Positions 8,557-17,726 are shown, counted from the stretch's first letter. The stretch: DNA of 19,708 nt from Atribacteria bacterium SCGC AAA255-N14 (GCA_000405345.1 ASPC01000011.1:11035-30742), one strand, 5' to 3'. The notes: a model not told the origin generated them from the letters alone. Made by a program: numbers and translations.

Positions 8557-10143
8557 ATGGATAATACAACGAAAGAGATAGATACTTTATCTTTAAAAGA
8601 AAATTTAAATAGGACTTTTTCCAGTATGAATCGCGTGATCAAACAACAGAAAGCCTCCTTATATATACAGGAAATCGGGATTGTATCTGCAGTAGGCAAA
8701 GGTATTGTCACAGCAAAAGGGTTACCGGAAGTAAAGGCAGGGGAAATCGTTATTTTTAAAGACCGTCAGCGGGGCATGATCTTTAATCTGGAACCGGGCA
8801 AGGTAGATATTGTTCTACTTGATGATGCGAAGGGGATTAAAGCCGGAGATGAAGTGAGAAGAACAAACCAGGTTATGGATGTGCCGGTTGGCGAATCATT
8901 GTTGGGAAGGGTCATTGACCCGGTATGCCGTCCCCTGGATGATTTGGGAACCTTAAGGACCATGGAAAGATATCCCATTGAGCGTGAATCTCCTCCTATT
9001 ATGGATAGAGAACCGGTAAATGTTCCTTTGCAGACGGGTATTTTAGTCGTCGATGCCCTGGTACCTATTGGCCGGGGACAGCGGGAGCTTATCCTGGGAG
9101 ACAGACAGACCGGAAAAACAACGATTGCCGTGGATACCATACTTAACCAAAAGGATAAAGAGGTTATTTGTATTTATTGTGCTGTCGGTCAAAAGTTATC
9201 TTCGGTGGCCAGAGTCATTGCTCAACTTAAAAAATCAGAAGCAATTAAATATAGTATAGTCATGGTAGCATCAGGAGAAGATACACCCGGCTTAAATTAT
9301 ATTGCTCCTTATGCTGCGACCAGTATCGGTGAATATTTTATGGAAAGAGGGAAAGATGTTTTAGTCATCTATGATGATTTAACCCATCATGCCCGCTCTT
9401 ACCGGGAGCTGTCGCTTTTATTAAGAAGGCCGCCTGCCCGGGAAGCCTATCCCGGAGATATTTTTTATATTCATTCCCGTCTTTTAGAAAGGGCGACTCA
9501 TCTGAAGAAAGAAAAAGGTGGCGGTTCTTTAACTGCTTTGCCCATTATCGAAACCCAGGCACAAAATTTATCAGCTTATATCCCTACCAATCTTATTTCC
9601 ATTACCGATGGTCAAATTTATCTTTCCCCTCAATTATTCCAGGGAGGGCTGTTGCCGGCCGTGGATGTGGGGAAGTCAGTTTCCCGGGTAGGAGGAAAAA
9701 CGCAATTAGCTTCCTATCAAGAAGTAGTGGGCAGCCTGCGTTTAACTTATTCTCAATTTCAAGAGCTGGAAATCTTTTCCCGCTTCGGCACCCAGTTAGA
9801 TGAGAGTACCATAAAAATCCTGGAAAGAGGAAAAAGAATAAGAGAGATTTTAAAACAGAATCAATACGCTCCCTACTCAGTGATGGAACAAATAACCATT
9901 CTGCTTATGGTAAACCAGGGATTATGGGATGGGGTTTCGGTTGAAGATATTAAAAAAAGGATCATAGAAATAAAAAAGAATTTGGAAGACAGATTTCCCC
10001 AATTGGAAGAAAAAGTGATGAATAATAAAAAACTGGATAGTGATGAAGTAAAAAGGATTCTTGATTTTGTGGAAACAACCATTTTAAAGAGAGAGGAAGC
10101 CCAGCCAAATGCAGATGCTGGAAGCGATTCAGAGAAAAATTGA
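8557..10143 (+). CDS. atpA: N-ATPase F1 subunit alpha
   Basis: The protein has 528 residues from ATG 8557. A GTG four codons earlier is in frame, but GGGGG at 8547-8551 overlaps it and fits the ATG as ribosome binding site. The P-loop is GDRQTGKT (residues 181-188). The arginine finger that reaches the beta catalytic site is R377 in SVSRVGG. The N terminus carries an extension of about 20 residues before the usual helix. The sequence between the P-loop and R377, including the GEYFMERGKDVL and YDDLTHHARSYRELSLLLRR segments, is typical of alpha. Its 3' end overlaps atpG by 35 nt, an unusually long overlap that couples the two genes. Confidence 0.97.
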   Translation: MDNTTKEIDTLSLKENLNRTFSSMNRVIKQQKASLYIQEIGIVSAVGKGIVTAKGLPEVKAGEIVIFKDRQRGMIFNLEPGKVDIVLLDDAKGIKAGDEVRRTNQVMDVPVGESLLGRVIDPVCRPLDDLGTLRTMERYPIERESPPIMDREPVNVPLQTGILVVDALVPIGRGQRELILGDRQTGKTTIAVDTILNQKDKEVICIYCAVGQKLSSVARVIAQLKKSEAIKYSIVMVASGEDTPGLNYIAPYAATSIGEYFMERGKDVLVIYDDLTHHARSYRELSLLLRRPPAREAYPGDIFYIHSRLLERATHLKKEKGGGSLTALPIIETQAQNLSAYIPTNLISITDGQIYLSPQLFQGGLLPAVDVGKSVSRVGGKTQLASYQEVVGSLRLTYSQFQELEIFSRFGTQLDESTIKILERGKRIREILKQNQYAPYSVMEQITILLMVNQGLWDGVSVEDIKKRIIEIKKNLEDRFPQLEEKVMNNKKLDSDEVKRILDFVETTILKREEAQPNADAGSDSEKN

Positions 10144-10996
10144 AAGTGCCCAGGATTTATATTCTGTGGTTAAAACCATGAAGGCATTGGCGGCAGTGAA
10201 CATTCATTATCATGCGCGCGCCGTAGAGGCCATTACCGAATATCACCAATCCATTGAGATAGGTTTCCAGGCATTGTTAAAGGAAAAACCGGAAATATTA
10301 AAAAAACCGCTATTAAAAAATGAAAGACGAATGGGAGTCATTATCTTTGGCTCGCAAAGAGGAATGGCCGGTAAATTTAATGTGATGGTGGCTAATTCCT
10401 TTATGGAGTGGGAAAAAGGTAGCACTTTCGATTATGCTCAATTAAAAATAGCGGTTACCGGAGAGAGAGTCGAAGAACAGTTAAAAGAAATTGGTTACCA
10501 ACCGGCAGCCAGGATTGATTTTCCTGAATCCAGGTATAACCTGAATAGCGCTATTCAAGAATTACTGGTATTGGTGGAGTCATGGCGGTTTCGGGAAAAA
10601 ATAGATGATATTTATTTATTTTATAATAAGCTGAAAAGAGGAGTAATCTTTGAGCCCTTTCAATTTCATCTATTCCCCCTGGATCAGGAATGGTTACGGG
10701 AATTAACTTTAAGAAAATGGCCTTCCCGTAATTTCCCATCATATACCCTTCCCTGGGAACAGCTGCTCTATTCCTTCATCCATCAATTTTTTTACATTTC
10801 CTTATATAGGGCTTTTATCGAGTCGATGGCCAGTGAGAACGCCAGCCGTTTAACGGCCATGCAGAAAGCTGAAGAGAACATCGAGGAACGTTTGGATAAT
10901 CTGAACGCTCAATTTAACCGCCAACGGCAAAATTCGATTACCGAAGAATTATTGGATATCGTTGCCGGTTTTGAAGCCCTGGCAAAATCTATTTGA
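10109..10996 (+). CDS. atpG: N-ATPase F1 subunit gamma
   Basis: The protein has 295 residues, the rotor shaft of F1. The N-terminal helix contains KIESAQDLYSVVKTMKALAA, matching the conserved gamma coiled-coil motif (R/K-I-x-S-x-x-x-x-x-x-I-T-x-x-M). The C-terminal helix has the hallmark ASENASRLTAMQKAEENIEE, followed by the N-x-x-RQ-SITEELLDIVAG segment. The middle domain is divergent, as is usual in this branch. The start lies inside atpA, with AGAGAGGAAG about 11 nt upstream. This is the last structural gene of the ATPase. No terminator is visible after it, and the methyltransferase begins about 60 nt later. Confidence 0.95.
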   Translation: MQMLEAIQRKIESAQDLYSVVKTMKALAAVNIHYHARAVEAITEYHQSIEIGFQALLKEKPEILKKPLLKNERRMGVIIFGSQRGMAGKFNVMVANSFMEWEKGSTFDYAQLKIAVTGERVEEQLKEIGYQPAARIDFPESRYNLNSAIQELLVLVESWRFREKIDDIYLFYNKLKRGVIFEPFQFHLFPLDQEWLRELTLRKWPSRNFPSYTLPWEQLLYSFIHQFFYISLYRAFIESMASENASRLTAMQKAEENIEERLDNLNAQFNRQRQNSITEELLDIVAGFEALAKSI

Positions 10997-11058
10997 AGAG
11001 AGTGTGACGGGGGAGACAGTAAAAAATAGAGAGTAAGAGAATGATGGGAAGAAGCAAA

Positions 11059-11685
11059 ATGAAAAGTAATAATGGTTTTATAGCAAAGATATATGACCCT
11101 ATTTTTTATTTAGCTCTTAAGCCAATAAGAATTGCGGTAATGAATGAGCTTTTGAAATACAAAGAGAAAATAATTTTAGATTTATGTTGCGGCACCGGGA
11201 ATCAGATCAAGTTACTTTCAAAGCACGGATTTAGAAACCTTTCTTGCCTCGACATATCTGATTCAATGTTAGAAATTGCAAAAAGAGGTAATTCCTCTAA
11301 AAAGATTTATAAAGAGGATGCAACAAATACAAATTTTGATGATGCGTCGTTTGATGTAGTAATTTTAAGTTTTGCAATACACGAAAAAGATAGGAATACT
11401 CAACAAGCTCTTATGAATGAAGCGTATAGAATTATAAAAAAAGATGGACTTATGCTGGTTGTTGATTATGTTTTTGATAATAAAACGACTAAATTTGGTA
11501 AAATATTAGTAAGCATAATTGAAAGAATAGCCGGGGGAGAGCATGATAGAAATTTTAAAAACTACATACAGAACAAGGGGCTATCAAGTTTGATAAAAAA
11601 GGATAAATTCAAACTTATAAAATATAATAGAATGTCATCCGGAGCTGTTACTATATCAATATATCAAAAGATGCCTCTTTTTTAA
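11059..11685 (+). CDS. Class I SAM-dependent methyltransferase
   Basis: The protein has 208 residues from ATG 11059, placed four nt after GGGAAGAAG; in-frame ATGs at 11041 and 11044 are alternatives. Motif I is IILDLCCGTGNQ (about residues 38-49), followed by the acidic motif II in LSCLDISDSML and a post-I EDATNTNFDDASFDVVI. AYRIIKKDGLMLVVDYVF is the motif IV-VI region. This is the UbiE/Methyltransf_11 style of fold; the acceptor substrate cannot be named. Codon use is more AT-rich than in the ATPase genes, so the gene may have a separate origin despite following atpG closely. TTTTTT after its end (11678-11683) has no clear stem, so the operon's terminator is unclear. Confidence 0.88.
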   Translation: MKSNNGFIAKIYDPIFYLALKPIRIAVMNELLKYKEKIILDLCCGTGNQIKLLSKHGFRNLSCLDISDSMLEIAKRGNSSKKIYKEDATNTNFDDASFDVVILSFAIHEKDRNTQQALMNEAYRIIKKDGLMLVVDYVFDNKTTKFGKILVSIIERIAGGEHDRNFKNYIQNKGLSSLIKKDKFKLIKYNRMSSGAVTISIYQKMPLF

Positions 11686-11761
11686 TTTGGTTTTTAATCT
11701 TTATCTCTCTCCCTTCTATCATTCCTGTTCTGCTTCAAGTCCAAATTTACTTCTGAACCTA

Positions 11762-13108
11762 TTAAGGTAACAAAGAATGAATGTCATAGGAAAAAGTGGG
11801 ATAACCATAGACCGTGGTTTGGATTTGTTCCACTGTAAGCTGATGACGCATGGCCAGTGAAAATAAATTTATGACTTCCTCCGCATGATGTCCCATCAAA
11901 TGGGCTCCAAGTATCTGATGGTTTGACTTATCAATTAATATTTTAGAAGCAGAATACTTTAAACCCAATCGTCTTGAAGCTATCCAGTTAGAGGTATCAT
12001 TAAAATGTTTCTCAAAATCAATTCCTCTTTTAAGGGCTTCTTCTTCATGAAGACCCACTGAAGCAACAGAGGGTATGGTAAATAATACACTGGGAACGAC
12101 ATGATAATTGACTTTTTCCATTTGCTTTTTAACGATTTGAGCTGTAATCAAGCGTGCCTCCATATCCGCCACAGGCGTTAAAGGAATACCGTAAGCATTT
12201 ACATCTCCTGATACATAGACTGAAGGATTAGATTGGCTCCGAAGGAATTCATCTACCAGAATACCTCTCCTGTCACGGGAAATATTTCCGGCTTCCAGGT
12301 TTAATCCCTCTAAATTAGGGACTCTGCCTGCGGAATGAACGATTAAATCAGCGGTGTATTCATTCCCTTCTTCTTTTCCTGTATAGACTTTCAGTTTTTT
12401 CCCTAACTTCTCTATCCTCTCAACATCCTGATTCATTTTAACCTCAATACCGATTTCTTCTGATGCCTTCATGAGCAGACGAATAATATCCGGATCAAAT
12501 TTGTTCAAAGTCTGGTTTCCACGCTGTAAAACAGTGACTTTGGCACCAGCCCGAGCGGCAATATGGGCAAATTCAAAGGCAATATAACCACCGCCCACAA
12601 AAAGAACTTCTTCCGGTAATCGATTAAGCTCTAAAAAACATTCGCTGTTACAAAGTAAATCCTCTCCGGGAATATTGAGTTCCCGGGGCCTGGCACCGGT
12701 GGCAACCACGATACATTTACCCTCAATCAGCTCATCACCGACCCGAATGGTCTTTTCATCTGAAAACGATGCTTTTCCCATATAAAGTTCAACACCTATC
12801 TCCCGATAATATTTTTCATTGCTTTTGGGAATGGGTTGGGTAAATGTCCTTTTAAACCGCATGAGTTCCGGCCAGTCAATCTTGACGTGGCCCACTATTC
12901 CTTTTCCTTTCATGTCCTTAAACCGGGCCACCACTTCCGAGGCATGCACCAGTACTTTTTTCGGATTACAACCTTTCAAGGCACAGGTACCGCCTAGAGG
13001 TCCAGTATCCGCCAGGGCAACACTCAAACCCGCATTTCGGCACTTGATGGCAATAGTGCCCCCCGCAACACCACTTCCAATGACCACTAAATCATATGTC
13101 TTACTCAT
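11762..13108 (-). CDS. Flavin disulfide oxidoreductase (dihydrolipoamide/mercuric reductase-like)
   Basis: The protein has 448 residues and a near-perfect ribosome binding site, AAAGGAGGT, on the minus strand (13114-13122). The FAD fold is G11-x-G13-x-x-G16 in VVIGSGVAGG. The redox disulfide is C42-x4-C47 in GGTCALKGCNPKK. The NAD(P) fold is VLFVGGGYIAFEFA in the middle, and the second FAD motif is VYVSGDVNAYG. It therefore belongs to class I pyridine nucleotide-disulfide oxidoreductases. Near the C terminus, where glutathione reductase and lipoamide dehydrogenase have H-P-x-x-x-E, this protein reads YGYPTFSYD, so the His-Glu catalytic pair is missing. The natural disulfide or other substrate is therefore unclear. 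An exact inverted copy of codons 27-129 lies at the right edge of the window. It is transcribed toward the ATPase operon and convergent with it. Confidence 0.9.
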   Translation of the reverse strand: MSKTYDLVVIGSGVAGGTIAIKCRNAGLSVALADTGPLGGTCALKGCNPKKVLVHASEVVARFKDMKGKGIVGHVKIDWPELMRFKRTFTQPIPKSNEKYYREIGVELYMGKASFSDEKTIRVGDELIEGKCIVVATGARPRELNIPGEDLLCNSECFLELNRLPEEVLFVGGGYIAFEFAHIAARAGAKVTVLQRGNQTLNKFDPDIIRLLMKASEEIGIEVKMNQDVERIEKLGKKLKVYTGKEEGNEYTADLIVHSAGRVPNLEGLNLEAGNISRDRRGILVDEFLRSQSNPSVYVSGDVNAYGIPLTPVADMEARLITAQIVKKQMEKVNYHVVPSVLFTIPSVASVGLHEEEALKRGIDFEKHFNDTSNWIASRRLGLKYSASKILIDKSNHQILGAHLMGHHAEEVINLFSLAMRHQLTVEQIQTTVYGYPTFSYDIHSLLP

Positions 13109-13570
13109 TTTATACCTCCTTTAATAAAAATTATAAACAACAAATGTCTTTTTCTATTTGTTAACGCAAAAATCATTGCTTTAAAAAAATACTAATTAAT
13201 TAGGAAAGATTTTCTTTTTTGTTCAATAGATTTCAACAAAGATTTAAATGATTCTCTAATTTTCCTTATCTAACCACAAAACTTATTTGTTTTTCTATTG
13301 GTATAGAACAATTCATATAGATAATCCTCATCCTTATCTGTATCTTATTCTTATAAAGGAAAGTTTATACAGTAAATAATTTTACAGCTTCAATTGTTAT
13401 TACTTTTGTTATTCAACCCGTTTATAAAATATCCTCTTATCAGCTTTTGCCAATAAGAGGATATTCATTTTACACGACTTCTTATTCGCTTATTTAAGCT
13501 AATATAAAAGGGTGCTTTTTGTTTTTTATAATAAATCAAAAGATTGGTATGGTCAAATATATTTATATAA
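13109..13570. other. Intergenic region without a gene
   Basis: No frame of convincing length or composition is present. The stretch is very AT-rich and presumably includes the minus-strand promoter of the flavin oxidoreductase. It contains a 12-bp perfect palindrome, CTAATTAATTAG (13192-13203), which might be an operator, and the hairpin at 13428-13465. I cannot assign a clear -35/-10 pair. Confidence 0.6.
13428..13465. terminator. 13-bp hairpin, possible bidirectional terminator
   Basis: AATATCCTCTTAT (13428-13440) and ATAAGAGGATATT (13453-13465) pair perfectly around a 12-nt loop. T-rich tracts follow on both strands (CATTTTAC on plus, TTTTATAAA on minus). No gene ends nearby on either strand, so it may be a relic or a regulatory structure. 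Confidence 0.5.
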
Positions 13571-14024
13571 TGTGACAGGGGATGGTTCTTTGACACATTG
13601 CGTAAAAAGGCATATAATTAAAAAAAATTAGGTACAAGGAAATTATTATGCCTAGACAAAAAAGAAATATTAACCATTTTTTCATCTAAAATACCTTAAA
13701 AATTCCTAAAGCCATCCAACTCTTTCAAGCCTTCCCACAAAAACCATCAATGTTTATTAGTTTGGAATATAAATCAAATAATATACCGGCAAAAGAAATT
13801 ACCAATTACGAGTAAGCTTATAAATATATAAAAAGACATGTTAAAGAAAAAGATCTAAAGATTGAAGATATTTCTAAAAGCCAGAATAAATATTATAGGG
13901 ATGATTTGATATTAAATCTAAAAAGGAAATTTAATTTATCCATCAGGGAGATAGCTGAAATTTTAGTATTAATCGAGGTCTAGTATCGAGGATTAAAGTG
14001 TGACAAAGACCGTCCACTGTCACA
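13571..14024 (+). mobile_element. Remnant of a REP/RAYT element with inverted ends
   Basis: The left end (13571-13597) begins TGTGACAGGGGATGG. The right end (13998-14024), reverse complemented, begins TGTGACAGTGGACGG and ends TTTGTCACAC. Allowing one indel the two ends match over most of 27 nt, and each is itself an imperfect TGTGACA/TGTCACA palindrome, as REP units are. A decayed transposase lies between them. The whole unit is about 454 bp. Confidence 0.75.
13648..14003 (+). pseudogene. Decayed REP-associated tyrosine transposase (RAYT)
   Basis: An AAGGA site (13636-13640) precedes ATG 13648, and the N terminus MPRQKRNI resembles RAYT starts. In-frame stops occur after 13 residues (TAA) and again after NYE near 13815. 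The segment holding the catalytic HUH motif and tyrosine is missing, because only about 115 codons remain of an expected 200 or more. The C-terminal helix-turn-helix is still readable: FNLSIREIAEIL, then after a one-base frameshift a segment resembling GINRGLVSRIK, ending at TGA 14001-14003 inside the right REP-like end. The gene is clearly non-functional. The protein would have been an HUH-like nuclease that mobilises REP sequences. Confidence 0.75.
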
Positions 14025-14054
14025 TATTATAAATAAAGAAAAGGAGGAGAACTT

Positions 14055-14846
14055 ATGAATAATAATCGGTTAAGAAAAACTTTATCAATCCTAAATTTGT
14101 TAGGCTTTTTCGGTATGGTTATCGTAAACTATCTTGCTGTCGCCCTTCCTTTAAACAACAAGACCACCGGTGAGTTATCTGACCAATACCCTAACTTATT
14201 TGTTCCGTCAGGATTTACTTTTTCAATTTGGGGGGTAATCTATCTATTACTTGCTATTTTCATTGTTTATCAGTTGGTCTATGCTTTTAGAAAGAATACG
14301 CAAAATATTTCTTTCATAGAAAAAATAGGTATCCTATTTTTTGCTTCTTCTCTTGCCAACCTCATTTGGATTTTTGCCTGGCACTTTGAACTTCTCTCTA
14401 TATCCCTTTTTCTTATGTTAGTCCTATTGGTTTCTTTAATAGGTATCTATGTAAAACTGCAGATTGGCAGAGCAGATTCATCAAAATCTGAAAAATACTT
14501 GGTTCATCTTCCCTTTAGTGTATATCTTGGTTGGATTACCATCGCCACCATTGCCAATACCACAGCACTTTTGGTGAATCTTGGCTGGAATCGATTTGGG
14601 CTCAGTGAACCGTTCTGGACTGTAGCTGTCATCATTATCGGTATAGCTATCTCACTCACTATGCTTTTTTATCGAAAGGATATCTTTTACTGCCTGGTAG
14701 TGGATTGGGCTTTATTCGGGATATTAATGAAACGACTTACTGCCGATGCTGTGCCAGTTCAAAGTATAGTCACAGTTGTTATCATTGGATTAACTTTCAT
14801 TTCACTTGGAATAATTGTACAGATAATAAGAAAGAAAATTTATTAG
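14055..14846 (+). CDS. TspO/MBR-like tryptophan-rich membrane protein
   Basis: The protein has 263 residues with an excellent AAGGAGG site just upstream. Seven or eight hydrophobic segments span the whole length. The first segment is followed by NYLAVALPLNNKTTGELSD and then LFVPSGFTFSIWGVIYLLL, which is the F-x-P-x-x-x-F-x-x-x-W motif area of TspO-like tryptophan-rich proteins. WIFAWHFELL and the later YLGWITIATIANTTALLV segment add further conserved-looking Trp and Asn. Classical TspO has about 160 residues and five helices, so this belongs to the longer relatives usually named 'tryptophan-rich sensory protein'. TspO proteins bind tetrapyrroles and related ligands; the ligand here is unknown. 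It follows the RAYT remnant by 30 bp and has no evident operon partner. Confidence 0.75.
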   Translation: MNNNRLRKTLSILNLLGFFGMVIVNYLAVALPLNNKTTGELSDQYPNLFVPSGFTFSIWGVIYLLLAIFIVYQLVYAFRKNTQNISFIEKIGILFFASSLANLIWIFAWHFELLSISLFLMLVLLVSLIGIYVKLQIGRADSSKSEKYLVHLPFSVYLGWITIATIANTTALLVNLGWNRFGLSEPFWTVAVIIIGIAISLTMLFYRKDIFYCLVVDWALFGILMKRLTADAVPVQSIVTVVIIGLTFISLGIIVQIIRKKIY

Positions 14847-14870
14847 AAAAAAGTAAACAGCTCTATAATA

Positions 14871-14910
14871 AATAGGGACAAATCCTATTAAAGATGAATA
14901 GGGTCGAATC
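14871..14910 (+). repeat. Pair of 14-bp direct repeats
   Basis: AATAGGGACAAATC (14871-14884) and AATAGGGTCGAATC (14897-14910) match at 12 of 14 positions and start 26 bp apart. The second copy runs into the hairpin at 14907-14955. They may be regulator-binding half sites or another worn REP-like unit. Confidence 0.5.
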
Positions 14911-14955
14911 TTTATTCTTGGCAAATAGTTTAATTAACTGTAAAGAATAAAGATT
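14907..14955. other. 13-bp perfect inverted repeat upstream of the kor operon
   Basis: AATCTTTATTCTT (14907-14919) pairs with AAGAATAAAGATT (14943-14955) around a 23-nt loop. No T-run follows on either strand, so it does not look like an intrinsic terminator. It lies about 100 bp before korA, where an operator or RNA structure could act. It could also be a relic of a REP-like palindrome. Confidence 0.55.
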
Positions 14956-15058
14956 TAACTCCCAGTACTAAAAAATGCAGAAATTTTAATTCAGAAAAAA
15001 AAGAATTTGTAGATTTTTTAACATTTTTAGATTAAATTAGAAATAGAGGTGAGTAAAG

Positions 15059-16798
15059 ATGGTTAAACCGTATAACAAAAAAAATCATCCAGGTAAAGAT
15101 AAACAGGTTATTTCTTTGGTGTTATGTGGTGCAGCTGGGCTTGGAATACAAACTGTTGAAATGTTATTGACCCGGATTTTTAAATTAGGTGGTCTCAACG
15201 TATTTGCCACCAAAGAATATATGTCTCGAGTAAGAGGCGGAAGTAATTCTACTCAGATAATCATATCTTCCAAGAAAGTATTGGCTCCCTTGAATCGAAT
15301 AGATATTTTAATTCCTCTGGATCAGTCTGCCCTGTCTCACTTAAAGAAAAGGATCAGTAAAAATACGGTTATTTTAGGAGAAAAAGAAAAAATTCTTCCT
15401 GAAAGAGAAATTTTAGACGTTCCCTTTACGAAAGTGGCGAAAGAAATAGGAAATCCAATTTTTGCAAATATTGTGGCAGTGGGTTTAATCGCTGCCATTT
15501 TCGGGATAAAGCAGCAAATTCCTCTTGAATATACAAGGAAACATTTTTTTACTAAAGGAGAAAAAATTGTTCAGGGAAATATTGCTGCCATTAAAAGAGG
15601 GTATGAGCTTGCCTCTGATTTAATAAAAAAAGGAAGTTTGGCCCAACTTTCTATACCTGTTCCTGACCCCGAACAGAATATTCAAGAAGAAATTATTCTA
15701 AATGGAGCTGAAGCAGTTTCCTTAGGGGCAATTTCCGGGGGATGTCATTTTATTTCCGCTTATCCCATGTCTCCTTCTACCGGAGTCTTAACTTTCCTTT
15801 CCCAGCATGCAGAGGAGTTCAACATCATTGCCGAGCAAGCCGAAGATGAGATAAGTGCTATTAATATGGCCCTGGGGGCCTGGTATGCAGGAGCCCGAGG
15901 GATGATCACCACATCCGGTGGCGGACTCGCTTTAATGGAAGAAGGAGTTAGTTTGGCTGGTATGTTAGAATTGCCTGTTGTAATACATCTTGCCCAAAGA
16001 CCCGGTCCGGCAACCGGTTTACCCACCAGAACGGAGCAGGGAGATTTAGAGTTGGCTTTGTATTCCGGTCATGGAGAATTTCCCAGAATTATTTACGCTC
16101 CCGGAGGAATTCAGGACTTATTTTATCTCACACAACGCGCTTTTAATTTAGCTGATAAATATCAAATTCCGGTTTTTATACTAACTGACGAATATCTAAT
16201 GGATTCTTATTACAATACAGTAGAGTTTGATTTAAGCAAAACAAAAATTGAAAAATATATAAGCAAAACAAAAAAGAATTATAAAAGATATCAGTTAACC
16301 AAAAATGGCATATCAGATCGAGGCATACCCGGTTGGGGAGAAGGGTTGGTATTAGTAGATAGTGATGAGCACGATGAATACGGTAGAATTACCGAAGATT
16401 TAAATTTAAGAACGAAAATGGTGGATAAGAGGTTAAAAAAATTGGAAGAAATAAAGAAAGATGAAATTTCTCCTGAATTAATAGGAAACCAGGAATACGA
16501 AATTCTCATCGTCGGTTGGGGTTCCACCTATCATATTATAAAAGAAGCTCTGGAGAGTTTAAAAAAACCCAATATCTCTTTCTTGCATTTTAAACAAATT
16601 TATCCTTTGTCCTCTATAACTGAAGATTATCTTAAAAAAGCTAAAAAAGTTATTGTAGTGGAAAACAATGCCACCTCTCAATTCAGTAAATTATTGAAAC
16701 TTTTTGCCAACACAGAGGTAGAACATAAAATACTTAAATACAATGGATTACCTTTTTATGTGGATGAACTCATTGGTGAATTGGAAAAAGCCATTTAA
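15059..16798 (+). CDS. korA: 2-oxoacid:ferredoxin oxidoreductase, gamma-alpha fusion subunit
   Basis: The protein has 579 residues. The N-terminal gamma domain (about 17-190) opens with [11 protein letters not shown] and contains [11 protein letters not shown], both typical of the gamma part. The alpha domain (about 205-579) has [20 protein letters not shown] near residue 226, [23 protein letters not shown], and the [13 protein letters not shown] segment. With korB it makes a two-subunit enzyme that oxidatively decarboxylates a 2-oxoacid to an acyl-CoA and reduces ferredoxin. Substrates may be 2-oxoglutarate or another 2-oxoacid; the sequence alone does not decide. The start is set by GAGGTGAG just before ATG 15059. 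A weak promoter (TTGTAG, 18 nt, ATTAAA at 15007-15036) is possible. korB follows 16 nt later. Confidence 0.92.
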   Translation: MVKPYNKKNHPGKDKQVISLVLCGAAGLGIQTVEMLLTRIFKLGGLNVFATKEYMSRVRGGSNSTQIIISSKKVLAPLNRIDILIPLDQSALSHLKKRISKNTVILGEKEKILPEREILDVPFTKVAKEIGNPIFANIVAVGLIAAIFGIKQQIPLEYTRKHFFTKGEKIVQGNIAAIKRGYELASDLIKKGSLAQLSIPVPDPEQNIQEEIILNGAEAVSLGAISGGCHFISAYPMSPSTGVLTFLSQHAEEFNIIAEQAEDEISAINMALGAWYAGARGMITTSGGGLALMEEGVSLAGMLELPVVIHLAQRPGPATGLPTRTEQGDLELALYSGHGEFPRIIYAPGGIQDLFYLTQRAFNLADKYQIPVFILTDEYLMDSYYNTVEFDLSKTKIEKYISKTKKNYKRYQLTKNGISDRGIPGWGEGLVLVDSDEHDEYGRITEDLNLRTKMVDKRLKKLEEIKKDEISPELIGNQEYEILIVGWGSTYHIIKEALESLKKPNISFLHFKQIYPLSSITEDYLKKAKKVIVVENNATSQFSKLLKLFANTEVEHKILKYNGLPFYVDELIGELEKAI

Positions 16799-16814
16799 GT
16801 GAAGGAGGACTATC

Positions 16815-17675
16815 ATGGAAAATTTATTTGATTTGGAAGATAAAAATATAGACCTGGCCTGGTGTCCGGGATGTGGTAATTTTGGAATACTTCAAGCTTT
16901 AAAGAGAGCGCTTACTGAATTGAAAATAAAACCTGAAAGTTTAGTGCTGGTTTCAGGAATAGGGCAAGCTACCAAAACGCCGCAATACTTTAAGACCAAC
17001 ATGTTTAATGGATTACATGGAAGGGCATTGCCGGTAGCTACTGCCATAAAGGCATGCAATCCCGAACTAACAGTTATTGCTGAAGGGGGAGATGGTGACA
17101 TGTATGGGGAAGGGGGTAATCATTTTTTGCACGCGATTCGTCGAAATCCGAATCTAACCAATATCGTTCATAATAATATGGTTTATGGCTTAACAAAAGG
17201 ACAGGCTTCTCCTACCAGCCAACCGGGTTTTAAAACCCCTGTCCAGGTCAATGGCGTATTTTTAGAACCTTTTAATCCTTTGGCGGTGGCCATAGCTCTT
17301 AATGCATCTTTTGTGGCGAGAGCTTTTATCGGAGATGAGGAACAGACTATAGAGATATTAAAGGAAGCCATTAAACATAAAGGATTTGCTCTGGTAGATA
17401 TTTTTCAACCCTGTGTATCTTTCAATAAGCTAAATACCTATCCCTGGTTTAAGGAAAAAACATTTTATTTAAAAAAACATGATCCTTATGATAGGTTGGC
17501 AGCTTTTGAGCAGGCTGTACAAACAGAAAAGTTGCCTCTGGGGATTTTCTATAAACACCCGGGTAAAAAAACTTTTGAAGAAGGTATAAAAGCCTATGAA
17601 ACAGATAAGGCACCCATAATAAATAGAATGCCTGATAGAAAAAAACTGGAAAAATTGATAAAAGCAAAGAGATAA
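16815..17675 (+). CDS. korB: 2-oxoacid:ferredoxin oxidoreductase beta subunit (TPP-binding)
   Basis: The protein has 286 residues and a strong AAGGAGG site upstream. The N terminus has C17-x-x-C20 in [10 protein letters not shown], two of the [4Fe-4S] ligands. The thiamine diphosphate and Mg2+ motif is [12 protein letters not shown] (about 92-103), followed by [19 protein letters not shown], a stretch diagnostic of KorB-type subunits. C200 in FQPCVSF is the likely last cluster ligand. The third ligand, usually a cysteine in S-G-I-G-C, is glutamine here (SGIGQATK, Q51). C81 in KACNPEL is the only other cysteine in that part. The beta subunit binds TPP and catalyses decarboxylation; electrons leave through its cluster to ferredoxin. 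It forms an operon with korA and probably with msrA, which starts 51 nt downstream. Confidence 0.93.
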   Translation: MENLFDLEDKNIDLAWCPGCGNFGILQALKRALTELKIKPESLVLVSGIGQATKTPQYFKTNMFNGLHGRALPVATAIKACNPELTVIAEGGDGDMYGEGGNHFLHAIRRNPNLTNIVHNNMVYGLTKGQASPTSQPGFKTPVQVNGVFLEPFNPLAVAIALNASFVARAFIGDEEQTIEILKEAIKHKGFALVDIFQPCVSFNKLNTYPWFKEKTFYLKKHDPYDRLAAFEQAVQTEKLPLGIFYKHPGKKTFEEGIKAYETDKAPIINRMPDRKKLEKLIKAKR

Positions 17676-17726
17676 AATAAAAAATTCACTTTATATATTA
17701 TACCAGAGGGAAAGGTGGTGAAAAAT

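Noticed and set aside
12819..13124. A 101-codon ORF opposite the flavin oxidoreductase, which recurs at 19351-19611
   Set aside because: The recurrence only reflects the inverted DNA duplication; the frame is antisense to a clear enzyme.
13500..13530. An intrinsic terminator at AAAAGGGTGCTTTTT
   Set aside because: The stem is only five mostly A-T pairs, and no gene on the plus strand ends nearby.
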